Shown here: piece after piece, positions 35,028 to 47,164 of the stretch | How positions within the stretch are numbered: the stretch's first letter is position 1 | Layout of the letters: each line of letters begins with the position of its first letter | Assembly: GCF_000002985.6 (NCBI RefSeq) | Contig: NC_003282.8 | Span: 124,001 to 188,000, forward strand | DNA length: 64,000 nt | Reading direction: 5' to 3' | Origin: Caenorhabditis elegans | Taxonomy: Eukaryota > Nematoda > Chromadorea > Rhabditida > Rhabditidae | Translations under genes and position numbers: made by a program | The notes under the pieces: generated by a model | Databases searched by the model: none | What the model was told of the DNA's origin: nothing | What the model saw: only the letters and a program-made list of their open reading frames with translations

Positions 35028-35782
35028 ATGGATCAAATCCCACCATACGAGTTCAACAAGTACGTGCTCTACGTCCGTGGTGCCGTCATCGTCTGTGCTT
35101 CATTTGAGGTATGTTTGGGGATTTCTGGGAGGTTTTGTAAAGATCTCGCCCTGACCAGGTCTTTCCTTGGGGATTTTAATACAAGCGTAGAAGATTTTCT
35201 GTGTGGGCAATGAAGGGTAATTGCCGGTTCGCCGAATTTCCCGATAATTTGAAAACGGCAATCTGTCGGCTTTGCCGTTTGTCGGAAAACTCCATTTTCG
35301 GCAATTTTCAGCATTCCGAATTTTCCGTTTGCCGGTCATCCCTAAATGTAGCCTTTTTCATCTAAAACCTTTATAATTTTCAGCTCCTGTTGGTCCTATT
35401 CGGTTCCCTCGAAGATTGCAACTTCCTTGCTAAGCTCTTCTACTTCATCTTCCTTGGCGGAGCAGTTGCCATCTCAGCTCACAACATTGGTCTCAACGTG
35501 GATGGTCGCGAGGAGCTCAACAAGGTTCTTTCATCGTCAGAGAATGAAGTTCGTGGAAAGTCTGCTGCCTTGATTCTGGTGCCAGCGCTCTCCGGTGTCC
35601 TCGTCTTCTTATGTGTCTCTGGACATGCATTCTTCTCGCTTTTCGTGCTCATCCATGTGCTCGCCGCCGTTGGACAACTCGGAATTGAGGTTTATGAGTT
35701 GAAGAAGGGACAATCTGGAGGTTCTGCACGAGGTGCTGCACCGTCAGCACAGGATCCAGCTGCTGCTCCACCAGCCCAATAG
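35028..35782 (+). CDS. Four-transmembrane protein with Ala/Pro/Gly-rich tail, family not recognised
   Basis: Two exons, 35028-35108 and 35384-35782, encode 159 aa. Hydrophobic segments lie at about 13-35 ([20 protein letters not shown]), 42-62 ([18 protein letters not shown]), 85-104 ([18 protein letters not shown]) and 106-127 ([18 protein letters not shown]). Between TM2 and TM3 is a hydrophilic loop with [12 protein letters not shown]. After TM4 a short YELKKGQ is followed by an Ala/Pro/Gly/Gln-rich tail. Both termini are probably cytosolic. Size and four-helix layout recall MARVEL or tetraspan-like proteins, but I see no diagnostic motif. A strong TATA box, codon choice and two AATAAA signals (35791 and 35811) suggest substantial expression. 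Confidence 0.85.
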
Positions 35783-35790
35783 ACGAAGAA

Positions 35791-35816
35791 AATAAATCTG
35801 ATATAAATGGAATAAA
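35791..35816 (+). terminator. Polyadenylation signals of the four-TM gene
   Basis: AATAAA at 35791-35796 and 35811-35816, 9 and 29 nt after the stop codon. Confidence 0.7.
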
Positions 35817-36163
35817 TTGGAGTTTTTATTATTATTCTCGTTCAGATTTTTGTTTTGTATTTTCTTGAGATCGAACAGAGGCTCCCTGAAAAAAACGTTA
35901 CAGGTCAGCAAAATATTTTTCTACTTCCGCGTATTAAAGAATTCTTGTCCGAAATAGAGAGGAAGTTTCGTAACACGTTTCGTAAGATTTGCCGTATATC
36001 ATCTCGCGTAGTTTCGAGCAATTCTAAAAAATATTGTCAATTTCCATTCAGAATTTCTCAGTTTCCTCAGTTTTCCTAAGTTATTTTCTTATCGGACTCC
36101 TTATCAGTCGTCAATAAAATGGTAGGTGCTTACCATTTTTGCATTTTGTAATTTTCTGTAGAC

Positions 36164-37663
36164 ATGTCTTTGTGTCGCACATTTTTCTGTGTGAAGTGTT
36201 CACAATTCTTCGGTAAGTAGCAATTTAATTAAGTTTTGTTTAACTTATTAAACTTGGTAATATATTGTAGATATTTCATTAAAGGTGGAGTAGCGCCAGT
36301 GGGGAAATTGCTTTAAAACACGCCTATGGTACCACAATGACCGAATATCATAATAAAAAAATTCAAAAAAATTTTCCTGATTTTATATGATTTTTTGAAA
36401 ATAGCAAAATTCTCAGTTTTTGCCTAATTCCTATTTGAATTTCCGCCAATTGAATTTGTTCGATGGAGCGCGCTTGCACGTTTTTAATTTAATTTATTTT
36501 ATTTTTTGTTATTTTCCACCAATTTTTAATGTTTTCGGTGTATTTTTGCTCGAATTTTAGGGAAAAAGTCAAAATAAATGCAAATTTTCGATTAAAAAGC
36601 ACGCTTACACGCGTAAATCAGTTAAATTAATTAATTTAGGTTCGAAATCGTTTAAAAGCGTTTCTTTTTCATTTTAACGCTTGTAAGCGAGCTTTTTAAT
36701 CGAAAATTTGCATTTCTTTTGACTTTTTCCCTAAAATTCGAGCAAAAATACACCGAAAACATTAAAAATTGGTGGAAAATAACAAAAAATAAAATAAATT
36801 AAATTAAAAACGTGCAAGCGCGCTCCATCGAACAAATTCAATTGGCGGAAATTCAAATAGGAATTAGGCAAAAACTGAGAATTTTGCTATTTTCAAAAAA
36901 TCATATAAAATCAGGAAATTTTTTTTGAATTTTTTATCATGATATTCGGTCATTGTGGTACCATAGGCATGTTTTAAAGTAATTTCCCCACTGGCGCCAC
37001 TCCGCCTTTAATACGATGTTTTACGCCAAACTAAATCAAAATTTTCTAGATGAATCAAATCAACAATCTCGTGTTGGAGTATGCAAACATTCGGTTTGTG
37101 AGCAATGCTTTGACCGAAAAATGTCTCCGAATTGTCCGGCTTGCAACAAAATAGACGCTTTTAAGCATACAAACATTAAATTTCAAGCGATCGCAATTTC
37201 GGATAATCTGTCAGATGAGCCGGTACTTTCGAATTTGCACCGTTACAAACATGTGAGTTTGTATGTTCTTTCTATGATTTTATAAACCTAACGTTTGAGC
37301 GTTTTATTTAAAATTTCTAAAGAAATCCTTGGAAAACATACTTTGCAAGCTTTACAGCCAAATTTGGGCATATAACAGAACTGAGCAAGGCTTAACTTTT
37401 TGCTTTAAGTCTGACCACAGCCATGATCGGGTTCAAGTCTCTTATCATCATTCGATATTTTTCAGGTTAACTCAAATAGTTCTGCAGAGCAAGTTAACAA
37501 TACCCGGAATCGTGCCACATTCTGTAACGATGGAACTCACAAGACACACAAAATCTCCGTGATCGAGAATGTTATCTCATTTCTGAAAAGAATTGAAAGT
37601 TTAAACACGCTTTCAGTGATCTCGCCTAACATGACTTTATTCAAAAGTACAATTCAGTTTTAA
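36164..37663 (+). CDS. RING-finger protein, short paralog
   Basis: Proposed exons 36164-36212, 37050-37252 and 37466-37663, about 149 aa. The first begins MSLCRTFFCVKC, and the second completes a C3HC4 RING: Cys9, Cys12, Cys28, His30, Cys33, Cys36, Cys45, Cys48 (CKHSVCEQC, CPAC). The third matches the paralog at 38852 around CNDGTHKTHKISVIENVISF and IESLNTLSVIS, then stops early (FKSTIQF). The middle Cys-rich block of the paralog (CAGTCSECKTHTDK) is missing; sequence at 37340-37400 may be its decayed remnant, so the gene may be truncated or use an unseen exon. RING domains usually recruit E2 ubiquitin-conjugating enzymes. A TTCTGTAG acceptor lies two bases before the ATG. Intron 1 holds a 734-bp palindrome. 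Confidence 0.7.
36279..37012. mobile_element. 734-bp near-perfect palindrome (foldback element), TTAAAGGTGGAGTAGCGCCA ends
   Basis: The two arms, about 350 bp each, are almost identical inverted copies meeting near 36645. The ends read TTAAAGG and CCTTTAA, with TTAA-like flanks. High arm identity suggests recent insertion or arm homogenisation. It has no ORF. Relatives with the same GGAGTAGCG ends are at 38940-39536 and 50730-51160. Confidence 0.92.
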
Positions 37664-38851
37664 TTGAATGTATGTATGATGAACTGGAGGTGCCAGCGAG
37701 CAGGGCTGAGCGGCTGGCTGATTTTTTCGGCTGTCGGCTGGCCCCGCCAGCCGACAACGTATAGTTTTTCGGCTGTTTTCCGGCTGGCAGCGAGTTCCTT
37801 CTCATGGACACTGCGTTTGAGTTTTGCGATTTCCAGAAGATGATAACTGTTATATGCAACTGCTCAAGACTACGTGGATTGAGCATATGTTAGATTTTGA
37901 ATTATTATCTAAGACATGTACTGTTTCCCTTATTGCAGTTTTCCCTTCGTTTGAAACACAATTCGAACATTTTTTCTTTTCATTCCTATAAAATATAATG
38001 TTGTTCAATTTGGTTTTGATTTGTTATTACTTTTTAATTGAAATAGCAAGATATTTAAGACATAGCAATAATTACTTGTATTGTATTCAATTTATGACAG
38101 TTTATTTCTTATCGATATATTCTCTGTCATAATAGCTATAGCTCATAAATCGGCTGCGCATTTATGTATAAAAATCAGACATTGTACGGTGAAAAGAGTT
38201 ATTCACAAAAAATCTAATGCTATATCGTCAGAGAAAACAAACCGACCATGTTTTAAAACATGAAACGAATATATATATATATATATATATATATAATGTA
38301 TACCTCAAGGTGTTTGGCGGTATGTTATGCTGTAAGGAATCTGTTTTTAAAAAAACGTTCACTTTCTGTTTCGCCTTTCGAACTTTCAAATATCCATAAC
38401 TTAGATTATTATTTTAACGTTTTATGCGTTATTCATCTTTTTTTTTTCTTTTCTTTCTGATTGTCCGTTTCAAATTCTCTAACACTATTCCATTTACATC
38501 TAGTCACCACCCAAATTTCAGTGAACCACAAAATTTCAGAAATATCGATGATATCACATTGTTTGTTCAGCGTATTACTTATCATTTAATAAAACACACA
38601 TAGACATTTTCAACCTTTGTTTATTTGTTTCAAGCAATGAATATTGATTTTCCGGTTTTCTCATATTTTCAGACTTTTTTCTTTTTTTCTCGGATTACAT
38701 TGATTATTTTGCCAGTTAATTGAAAAGAGTTTTGGATAAATATTATTTTCACCAAACTTTTTAACTTTTCGCAATAAAACAGTTTGCTTAACAAAATGTA
38801 TTTGTTTTCTTCTTACATTGAAATTTCAGAAAAATCGGATCATCTTTGAAT
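37664..38851. other. Spacer between RING paralogs; no gene seen
   Basis: Holds a CGGCTGG-rich repeat (37690-37795: CGGCTGGCTGATTTTTTCGG and partial inverted copies) and an AT dinucleotide run (38269-38294). The rest is AT-rich and non-coding. Confidence 0.6.
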
Positions 38852-40592
38852 ATGTCACTGTGTGGCTCAGTTCTTTGTATAAAATGTTCGTTAGTATTCG
38901 GTGAGTTTTTATTTTTTCGTTGATAGTTTTATACAAAAATACTCAATTAAAAACGTCCCACAGGAATGCCGGAAACTTATTTTAAAAATTATATGTTCAT
39001 TCCATGTATAGGGAAAAATGTGGTTTTTTCGTGGTTTTTTGTCCTAAATGACAGAATACAGTCCCAATATCCACAATAAAACTGTAAAAATACTTATTAA
39101 AGTTTCTAAATTTTTTTGAATTCCCGCGCAACGGAGTGACGTCCTTTTCGATATTTTTGAGTTTTACGGCCAAACTGATTAGTTTTTCTTTATTTTTTCT
39201 TTGTTTTTTTTTTAATTTGAAACATAATTTGCCAATTTTTCAGACACACGAAAACTTGATAACTGCGAGGAAACGTGCCAAAACTCTGAAATCGGTCTAA
39301 AAATCGATTATTCAAAATTAATCATAAATTTTGTTTAAGGAAATATGTCTGAAAAATTGACAAACTGTGTGGGGAATTCAAATTTAATTCGGTTTATTTT
39401 TAATTTTAGCAAAATTAAAAAAATCACAAAAAAGTTTGAAAAATTTCATAAATTTTTTAAAAGCTATATTCGGTATGTTGGGACTGTATTCTGTGATTTA
39501 GGCCAATAAACCCACATACGCTACTCCATCTTTAAAAATAAAATATGTATTATCTATCCCGCGTTGCTTCAAATCTAATAAAAAATTTCCAGACGAGAAA
39601 ACTAGACGACCATGTACGGGTACTTGCAATCATTCAATTTGTGAACAATGTTTCGATCAAAAACATTCCCCTTCATGCCCAATTTGCAACAACATAGACT
39701 CATTCCAAACTAAGAATATCAATTGGAAGGCGGTCGAAATTATGGAGGAGTTGTCGAAAAACAAGGATTATTTGAGCATTGATAATTTCAAGTACAACCC
39801 AGATGTGAGTGCAAGATTGAATTTGAAAAAAATACAGAAAACATATTTTTGCAGGCTCTCTGCGCTGGAACATGCTCGGAATGCAAAACTCACACTGACA
39901 AACTTCGAATTTGTGTTGACTGTTTGACACGGTCAGGACACGTAGCGAAAACTGAAAATGGCAACTTTGAAATGTCTCAAGACTCGTCGACTGACTATCC
40001 GGATAGCTCGGCGTTGCAAGTATTAAGCACCGGAATGTGTGCGGATTGTTGTATTGATGGGGCTCATAAGGAACATGAAATCACCCCGATAAAGCAATTT
40101 GTTTCATTATTGAGACGGTTTGAGAACTTAAACACATTGTCAGCCATCTCCCTTGACTTGCTGACTCCATACAATGATCTTGAAGACAAATCAGACCTAG
40201 AAGTTATGAATCTGTATTTGAAACTGGTTGAAAAAATAGTTTTCAAATTTCAAGAATGGATTGACAACGCTTTTCAAGGATCAGTACAAACTGATGCAAC
40301 GAGAGTTGCAATGAAGCGATCAACGGAAAGACTTCATTACTTTGTTCAAAAATGCAACCCAGTAATAATTCAATGTGTATCCGAAATTCTAGAATCTGCT
40401 AGTGAAAAAGATCAAAAGGAGTGGCAGGAAATCAATCAGAAACTCGAAGAATACCAGAATACTGTATCTTCAGCAGATAAGTATACTGAACTAGGTGCCA
40501 GAGATTTCCAACTTATTGACACGGTGTTGGAGTGTTTCAATGAAGATGATGAAGATAGCGATGTAATAGAAGATGATATGGAACTCGATTGA
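38852..40592 (+). CDS. RING-finger protein, long paralog
   Basis: Exons 38852-38900, 39593-39804 and 39855-40592; 332 aa. RING: Cys9/Cys12 (LCIKC), Cys28, His30, Cys33, Cys36 (CNHSICEQC), Cys45/Cys48 (CPIC). A second Cys/His-rich region follows at about 88-165 (CAGTCSECKTHTDK, CVDC, CADCCIDGAHKEHEI), like a degenerate pair of B-boxes. Next is a helical region (FVSLLRRFENLNTLSAI, EWQEINQKLEEYQN) and an acidic end (NEDDEDSDVIEDD). RING plus B-box-like fingers plus a helical region resembles the TRIM plan without a known C-terminal domain. A probable E3 ubiquitin ligase; substrate unknown. A TTTCAG acceptor 22 bases before the ATG fits trans-splicing. It is a tandem duplicate of the gene at 36164. 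Confidence 0.88.
38940..39536. mobile_element. Degenerate foldback element in RING paralog intron
   Basis: The right part is clear: TGGGACTGTATTCTGTGATT at 39479-39498 is inverted to AATGACAGAATACAGTCCCA near 39050, and the right end reads CGCTACTCCATCTTTAAA, matching the end of the 36279 element. The left end is eroded. It sits in intron 1 of the long RING gene. Confidence 0.7.
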
Positions 40593-41176
40593 AGAACTTA
40601 ATAATTAAGCTTTCCTCGAGTAATTATGTTTTCTTAACATGTATTTATGTAGTTTCATAAGATATACCAAGATATACACTATGGGTGCTTTTCCTTTTCT
40701 ACCCCGCATTTTTTCTGGAACATTTTCTTTGATTTTTTTTTTTTCAAAAACGTGAACTTTTTCTGTATTAGTAACTTTGTTTTCTAATGTAAGCCTAAAA
40801 ATATTTATGTTTAGTTTGAGTGGCAAAGCTTTAAAAAAAAGTATAAGTATAGCCTTCCAAAATTGTCCCCTGATGTTCCACACCATTGCCCAATACCATT
40901 TTTTTTTCCTTCTGAAAGTTAACAACACTCAGCCGACGATGATTCTTCTCCATGTCAATTAGCGTCGGAGACATGACCTTCGTCAATCCACAAGTGACTT
41001 CAGTTGTTGTGTACTACTTCTATACACACACACAGGTAATACTCTTCGTTCGCTTTTCACCCGCCCACCTCAATATAATTAACCTCTCCCGGAGGGTTGA
41101 ATGAAGAGAGGGAAATAGAGAAGCAGAGCGGGAAGGAGTATCCTTCGCAACGAAGCCAGACACCAGAGACGGCACC
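40593..41176. other. Intergenic; possible promoter of the ZP gene
   Basis: The first part carries a dispersed repeat (TTTTCTTTGATTTTTT, AACGTGAACTTTTTCTGTAT) with relatives at 26390-26540. A short CCGACG/CGTCGG stem flanks 40932-40967. The part after 41000 is pyrimidine- and CA-rich and probably holds the ZP promoter. Confidence 0.5.
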
Positions 41177-44100
41177 ATGAAACGTAGTTTTCTGTTGTTC
41201 CTGTTATCTTTGAAGTTTTGTCAGAATCAGTATGTCACGCCACAATATGCTGAGATTCGAGGTAAGTGAGGTTAACCGATTTTATGCAAAAATGCTCGAT
41301 TTTTCGGAAACTTTCAACTTCTTTTAGAATTTTGAAATTAATTTTAAGACATTATATGTTCAAAACTGTAAAAAATCTCTCTTCGGTGTAACTTAAGTAA
41401 TTCTTGAACACCACTTTTTCTGAAAAATTCTAGAGTTTTTAGAGAGCTGACTTGATTTCAAAAAAAAAGTTTTGTTTGAATAAAAATTGAATTTAAGAGC
41501 TAGATACGGTAAAACTGAACTTTGACTTGAAAAAATTAAAAACTTTCCCGGAAAGGAATTACGGGAAAGCATAGTAAAAGCTCTTAAATTTTTCTGAAAT
41601 CTCAATTCTCATAAATAATTTTTTGAAAATGAAATTTTTTAAAGCCTTAAAAGCTTATAGTTTCCTGGAGTCTGGCGAATTTCAATTTCTGAAAAATCTG
41701 TAAAAATACCCAAAAGACCGTCATAAACAAATATCAAAGAATCCGTTAATTCCAAAAATAAATTACAAACACATGATTTTTAAAGTTTCAGTAATTTTTG
41801 AAAACCAAACTATTTCCATCTAAATTCCAGCGGTCTCGGCAATGTGCAGCAGCGATGGAATCACAGCTTCAATCGATTTCGACAAGCCATTCACCGGCAA
41901 AATATATTCTTTGAACTACGCCAATTCAAATGACTGCCTCTACTACAATAATATCGATCGGGACACTGTGCTTTTTTCAATTCCATCACAACTTTGTGGG
42001 ACGAAGCTTCAGAGAACAACGCGAAATGTGAGTGTAAGTTATGAAGGGTTTTAAGCTATGAGGAAAACTTATAAAATACATGTTCAAAAAATTTTAAATT
42101 TGTAATTTTTTTTTGAAATTTGGGAATCTTTGGCCTTAATGCTCCAAGCACACATTCTTCTTTCAATTTGCCAGTTAATTTATATTAATTACTTTAATAT
42201 TAATATTTTTGTTACAATCCATTGCATTACGACAAGTAGAGCTGTTATAAGAATTCTATATTTTCAAATTGAAAAGCATTATCTCGGTCAAGACAAAGCT
42301 TGGACCCGCCGGCATTTGACCTCTCTTGAAAAGTATCGAAATTTCTCGAACAAAGAAACGACATTGCATCGTACCCGTCAATTATTAGTTGGTATATTGT
42401 GTTGCACCCCAAATTATTAGAGAAAGTAGGGCAGTGACATAATAGGGAGTCGGGAAAGAGAGGAAAAGGTTTCACTTTTTGGATCTAACTCCTTTCATAG
42501 AATTGCTTTTCTTTCTCAGATGATTGATCAGATGGAGAACCGAGTATATGTGCAGATGGACAAAGACACACAAACGTCGGCGGATAAGCAATTCTCGTTT
42601 GTGTGCAGGTTGACGGACCCGATGAAAATGTGAGGGAAATTGAATTGGGAGAAAGATTGAAAATTAATTATTTAGGGCAGCAGCTAAAGACGATGGGTTT
42701 GGAACAAAGGACTCTTATCAGCAGGCTCCAATAAAGCCGGTGGCGAGCAGTGTTAGCACAAAGATGCATTCAAGTCTGATGCCTATTAAGCCGGTAAGTT
42801 AGGTTTTACACGGTGCACCGAATAGAGAAGTTCTTATCAGGGATTTTTGGCAGAGCCTTCCGACAGTCAATAAAAAATAAACTCAGCCTGTCACACCTAG
42901 TTCCAATCCATAAAAAATCTTACGGCGTTATTTCGTTAATAGTTACCTAAAAATATATAACCGGTTCAGAGAGTGTAGATAGTTGAAGAGACACAGACAT
43001 CTCGGGACCCAAAAGGCGAAGAGCCGGTTTTTGTCGATTTATTGAGCTTTACCTGATCCGAATTAAAAGATCCGTAAATCGACACGAATCAGCTCTTCTC
43101 GCGCCCCGCCCTTTGGGATGTCTGTGTCTCTTCAACTATCTACACTATTTGGACCGGTGATATGTAGAAAAGATTGTGCAATTTTAAGACTAAATTTAGC
43201 AGTAAAATTGAACAATAGCTTAAATTTACAAATTCTTAGTTCAGAACTATATTCAATTCATTGCGAAATAGTACGGAATAGCTCGAGTAGCGCACCTGCT
43301 ACTAATTAGGCCAACAATACCAAGATTAAATTTGTTGCATGACAGTTCCGTGCGGTTCAGTGTTTCACAGTTCCCTGAGAATAAAAACCACTTCTGTAGT
43401 CGAAATTCCGATTTACATGTCAAGCACGTAACATTTTGCACAGAAATCTATGTAGGTCGAGGCAACTTCTTCTCATATTTACTGTCTGAATATGTTAATA
43501 TTAGGGCTAAGGTTTTTTTGTTTTTTACATGGGTGAGATTGTCTTCAACTCAGGTGGCAGGCGTAGGTATTTTTTAAAGCTGAATATGTGCACTCATATG
43601 GCTAAATTAGGCCGTTTTTAATCACATCATCGAATTTTCAGTCCGAAGTCCGCCAAGTTTCCGCGTTCTCCCGCGACTCCCACCTTGGCAACTGGCCCAT
43701 CCCTGGCGCAAAGCCCTATGAGCCATCTATGAAACCTGTCTCCACATACCCAATGGCTCCGATTTTTGCTGAAACAATACCCACTTCTCCAGCCAAGGAT
43801 CCTTCTGAGGGTTATGTGACTAGGCCGATTTCAACAGTGGGCCACCCCTCTCCACCTCCACTATTCCCGAACATTCCGGTGCCTCAGAGGTCTCCGCCGG
43901 TGGTGGCAAGGGTATTCACAACCTCTACCATGGCGCCTGTAATGTTCACATTTCCAACTACGACCACACCACTGATGCCTTTGTTCCCTATAATCCCAAA
44001 TGTTCATTTCAAACAAGGAGTTGGAGTTCCATTTGCTCCTGGAACACTTCCCACGACTAAGGTTGACGCGTCAAAATGGAATGATCCAAGTGCCTATGCA

Positions 44101-45864
44101 ACTGCTCCGAGTACGGTAGACTCTACGACACCAAAGACATACAGAGAGCAGCCACCAACTGCAGATGCTCCATTCTCATCGGATAACTCAAAGGAGATCC
44201 ATGAAACTTCTACGATAGTAGCTAGCCCAGGAGTTCCCAGGCCTCAAGCTGATCAGCCGAAGGATATCACATCAGTACTTAAAACTACACAGGAGCAGCA
44301 AATTGAGCCAGAAGTCACGTTGGAAATCCAAAGAGGGGAAGGTATGTGACACAGGGAACAAGTACCGACAACCCCCTTTAAATTGCAGGTCCATTTGCAC
44401 CGCCGGTAACGACTCCTATTAAAATCGGTGATAATATATCGTTGGTCGTCAAAGCGAAGAGCTATTTGAATGGTTGGTTTTTTTTGTTGTACTTAGGTCG
44501 ATTGCAATAAATTTACAGAAACCGACCAATTCGATATGTTTGTGCACTCTTGTTTTGCGACCGACGGCAAAGGGGACACAAAAGTGCAAATGATCGATGA
44601 GAATGGGTGAGTAGTTATAAAAATAACTGCTCTCGGAGCACATCTGAAGACACTGGAAAATATTTTGCTCTTAGCAGAGCTCGCCAAAGAAGTAAACTCT
44701 CTTTTTGTAACTTCATGGATAACTTCATATTTAGTTTGAGTGGCAACCTATTAAAAGAGATTGAAACATTTTAGACATTGGTTCTTTTTATAGACTTTGA
44801 GCAATTTTAACTTTACAAACAATAAAGATATGCAATAATTGCAAATCACAGTATTCCAAAAATTTTATGGTTGCTTATTCAAAACCAAGAATATCACTTT
44901 TCGATATATCTAAAAGCCAAAAAATATTACAAAACTCTTCCAGATGCGTCATTCGTCTTGAATTCGCCTCGCCTTTGCACCGAGCCAAGGACTCGGAGAA
45001 CACAATGTTCTACTACCTCCTGATAAAAGCATTCAAATTCCCCGGACCCGATGATGTGTACTTCTCGTGTACAATCGAGTTCACTCCGAAAACCAAGGCA
45101 CCGAATATTTGTTCAAAGTTGAGGAGACGAAGAGAGATTCTGGAGGAGGGAATGACGGAGATGAGGCTTTTCGACAGTGTTAATGTGGAGTTGGAGAATA
45201 GAGATTCTAATGTGAAAACTGGTAAGTGTTCCTAAAACAAGTGTTACAGTTTTGTATAAAAGAGACGAGTTGTTAAAAGGTAGTTGACTAAAAATTGCCG
45301 GTTTTGGAAATTTTCGGCAATTTTCAAACCTAATTATTTTTCAAAAATTGAAACAATTTCACCATGTTTTTTAGTATTTGGTTAGTCATTCTCTAAAAGA
45401 AAATGCTCAATCTTTCAAGTATTAAATCATTAATGCGAGCTTGAAAAAAGACCATTGTTCAGTAAAATGCATGTTTAGGCTTTTAAATTAACTAAAAGTA
45501 TCAAATTTCTAATTCCGGCAATTCTAATTTCCGGTATTTTCGACAATTGCCGGTTTTGGGAATTTTGGGAATCAACTTTTAACTTCAAAAGTATAGAACC
45601 GTACAAAAATATTTTGCCAGTTTATAATTTCTTTAATAAAACGAAACAGAACCAAGATATGAGCTTGAGTTTCAAATCATCACAAAATAAAATGAGCCAC
45701 CTGAAATCCCTCCAAATATTCCAGAACAGCTCTCAACGTCCCCTGAAACCTGCTCCGAAGAAAAACATCTCTACATTGTGGTTATTACTGTTCTTCTTGT
45801 CTCCGTAACAATATCACTTGTCTCCAACCTTTATCAGTTTATCAGAGCACAATATAAACGATAG
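41177..45864 (+). CDS. Membrane-anchored ZP-domain protein with split ZP module
   Basis: Nine exons: 41177-41261, 41831-42027, 42520-42629, 42676-42793, 43642-44341, 44389-44472, 44519-44606, 44944-45221, 45725-45864; 599 aa. Signal peptide at about 1-16 (MKRSFLLFLLSLKFC). A ZP-N-like half spans about 30-130 (MCSSDGITASIDF, NDCLYYNN, QLCGTK, FSFVCRLTDP). A Pro/Thr/Ser-rich segment of about 270 residues follows, mostly exon 5. The ZP-C half spans about 405-520 (MFVHSCFAT, GCVIRLEFAS, VYFSCTIEF, ICSKLRRRR). RRRR at 521-524 is a furin-type cleavage site before the membrane helix (569-587) and short basic tail. Nematode ZP proteins are cuticle, apical-matrix or dendrite-anchor components that polymerise after release. 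Polyadenylation signal AATAAA at 45958. I recognise the family but not the gene. Confidence 0.9.
42960..43159. mobile_element. Palindromic element, GTGTAGATAGTTGAAGAG family, copy 1
   Basis: In intron 4 of the ZP gene. Arms contain GAGTGTAGATAGTTGAAGAG, CACAGACATC and GTCGATTTA and are inverted around about 43060. The better preserved relative is at 61361-61577. Confidence 0.85.
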
Positions 45865-45957
45865 GTTCTTCAACTTTTCCCCCCTTTTCCCAACATTTTG
45901 CGGGTAATTCTCTTTCTATGAACTCTTTCTTTTGTCATTCCCATTGCTTTTTGTTTC

Positions 45958-45963
45958 AATAAA
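45958..45963 (+). terminator. Polyadenylation signal of the ZP gene
   Basis: AATAAA about 95 nt after the stop codon. Confidence 0.65.
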
Positions 45964-46200
45964 TCCCATGATATCACTTTTTTGGGTGGAGTTCAAAAAA
46001 GAAGAAGAAATATAAAAGTGCAAATGTGTGTTTATTCTTTTATTCTCACTTTCAAACGGGGAGGCCGCTACTCTACCGGTAAAGAAGAAATTCGTCATTT
46101 TTCCTTTTTTCGAGAGAACAGTTTAAGATTGGCTTCAGTGTTGTTTTGTAAAACATTTTGTTTTTAAACAAAATCAGGCCCAAATTATACATTTATTTTG

Positions 46201-46420
46201 AAGGAGGACTAACGGTTCGAACGATTTTGAACGTATAGACCCAAAATATGTTCAAATGAACGAATTTCGTAATGAAACTGCTCAAAAATTTTTCAGAAAA
46301 TTTGAACCGTCATAAAAAAATGTTTGAAGAATTTTTGAGCAGTTTCTTTACGAAATTCGTTCATTTGAGCACCTTTTTTGTTTATACATTCAAAATCGTT
46401 TCATCCATTAGTCCTCTTTT
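46201..46420. mobile_element. Palindromic element, AAGGAGGACTAACGGTTCGA ends
   Basis: About 220 bp. Arms share ATTTTGAACGTATA, TTCAAATGAACGAATTTCGT and GAAACTGCTCAAAAATT, inverted around 46310. A partial, diverged relative is at 28190-28290. Confidence 0.8.
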
Positions 46421-47164
46421 AAACGTTTAATACTGACCTTTAAATATAAGTTACTACCGTATTTCCTCTATTAGATCTGTACCTCCACTTTGACGGCTTA
46501 TATCTCGGTTGTCTTTAGTCCTATGAAAAAATAGTTAACTATCAATATATAGAGAATTATTTTCTATGTATTTTGTTAATTGCCAATTTTTGATAAAATT
46601 AAAGGGAGCTGTGAAATAAACTATCAAAGTGAAGCAAGAAGGAAGGGTGCGAGCTCGGCTTTGTCAACTAGTATTTTTGTTCATTTTACAGATATCGGTA
46701 AAAAATTTAACCACAGATCTACAGTAACATTTTTTTCCTAATATTTCATAAGTTGAAAAATTTTGATAAAGTTGATAAGACCCGAGATATGTACTTACAA
46801 AGTAGAGCTATATACACATAACGTTAAACTATGAAAACCCCAGAATTTCGGTCATTTGGTATATTCCCATGAAAATGACCGACCTTTCCCAGAGGTCACC
46901 CACCTGAATACATAGATTTGTCTCCATTTTTGTTGTTATCAGTTGCTCGTCGCCCCTTCCCGCAGTGCCAGGCAGTTGAATGACCGGCTAGTGGTCTCTG
47001 TCACTTTCTCTCTCTTCCTGAATTCATTTTTCCCAACAATTAAAAGGTTCGATCAACTTTTACTCATACCATTTCCCTCATCTCGTTTCATTTTTTTTCT
47101 CAAACAAAGAACACGTTTTTCTTCAGGGGTAACTGGCCGGCTGGCCTCCGGTGAAGGTTCTTGG

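Noticed and set aside
40932..40990. CCGACG/CGTCGG stem near GATGATTC, considered as a C/D snoRNA
   Set aside because: The stem is only six pairs and no matching D box or D' box pair in the expected positions could be identified.
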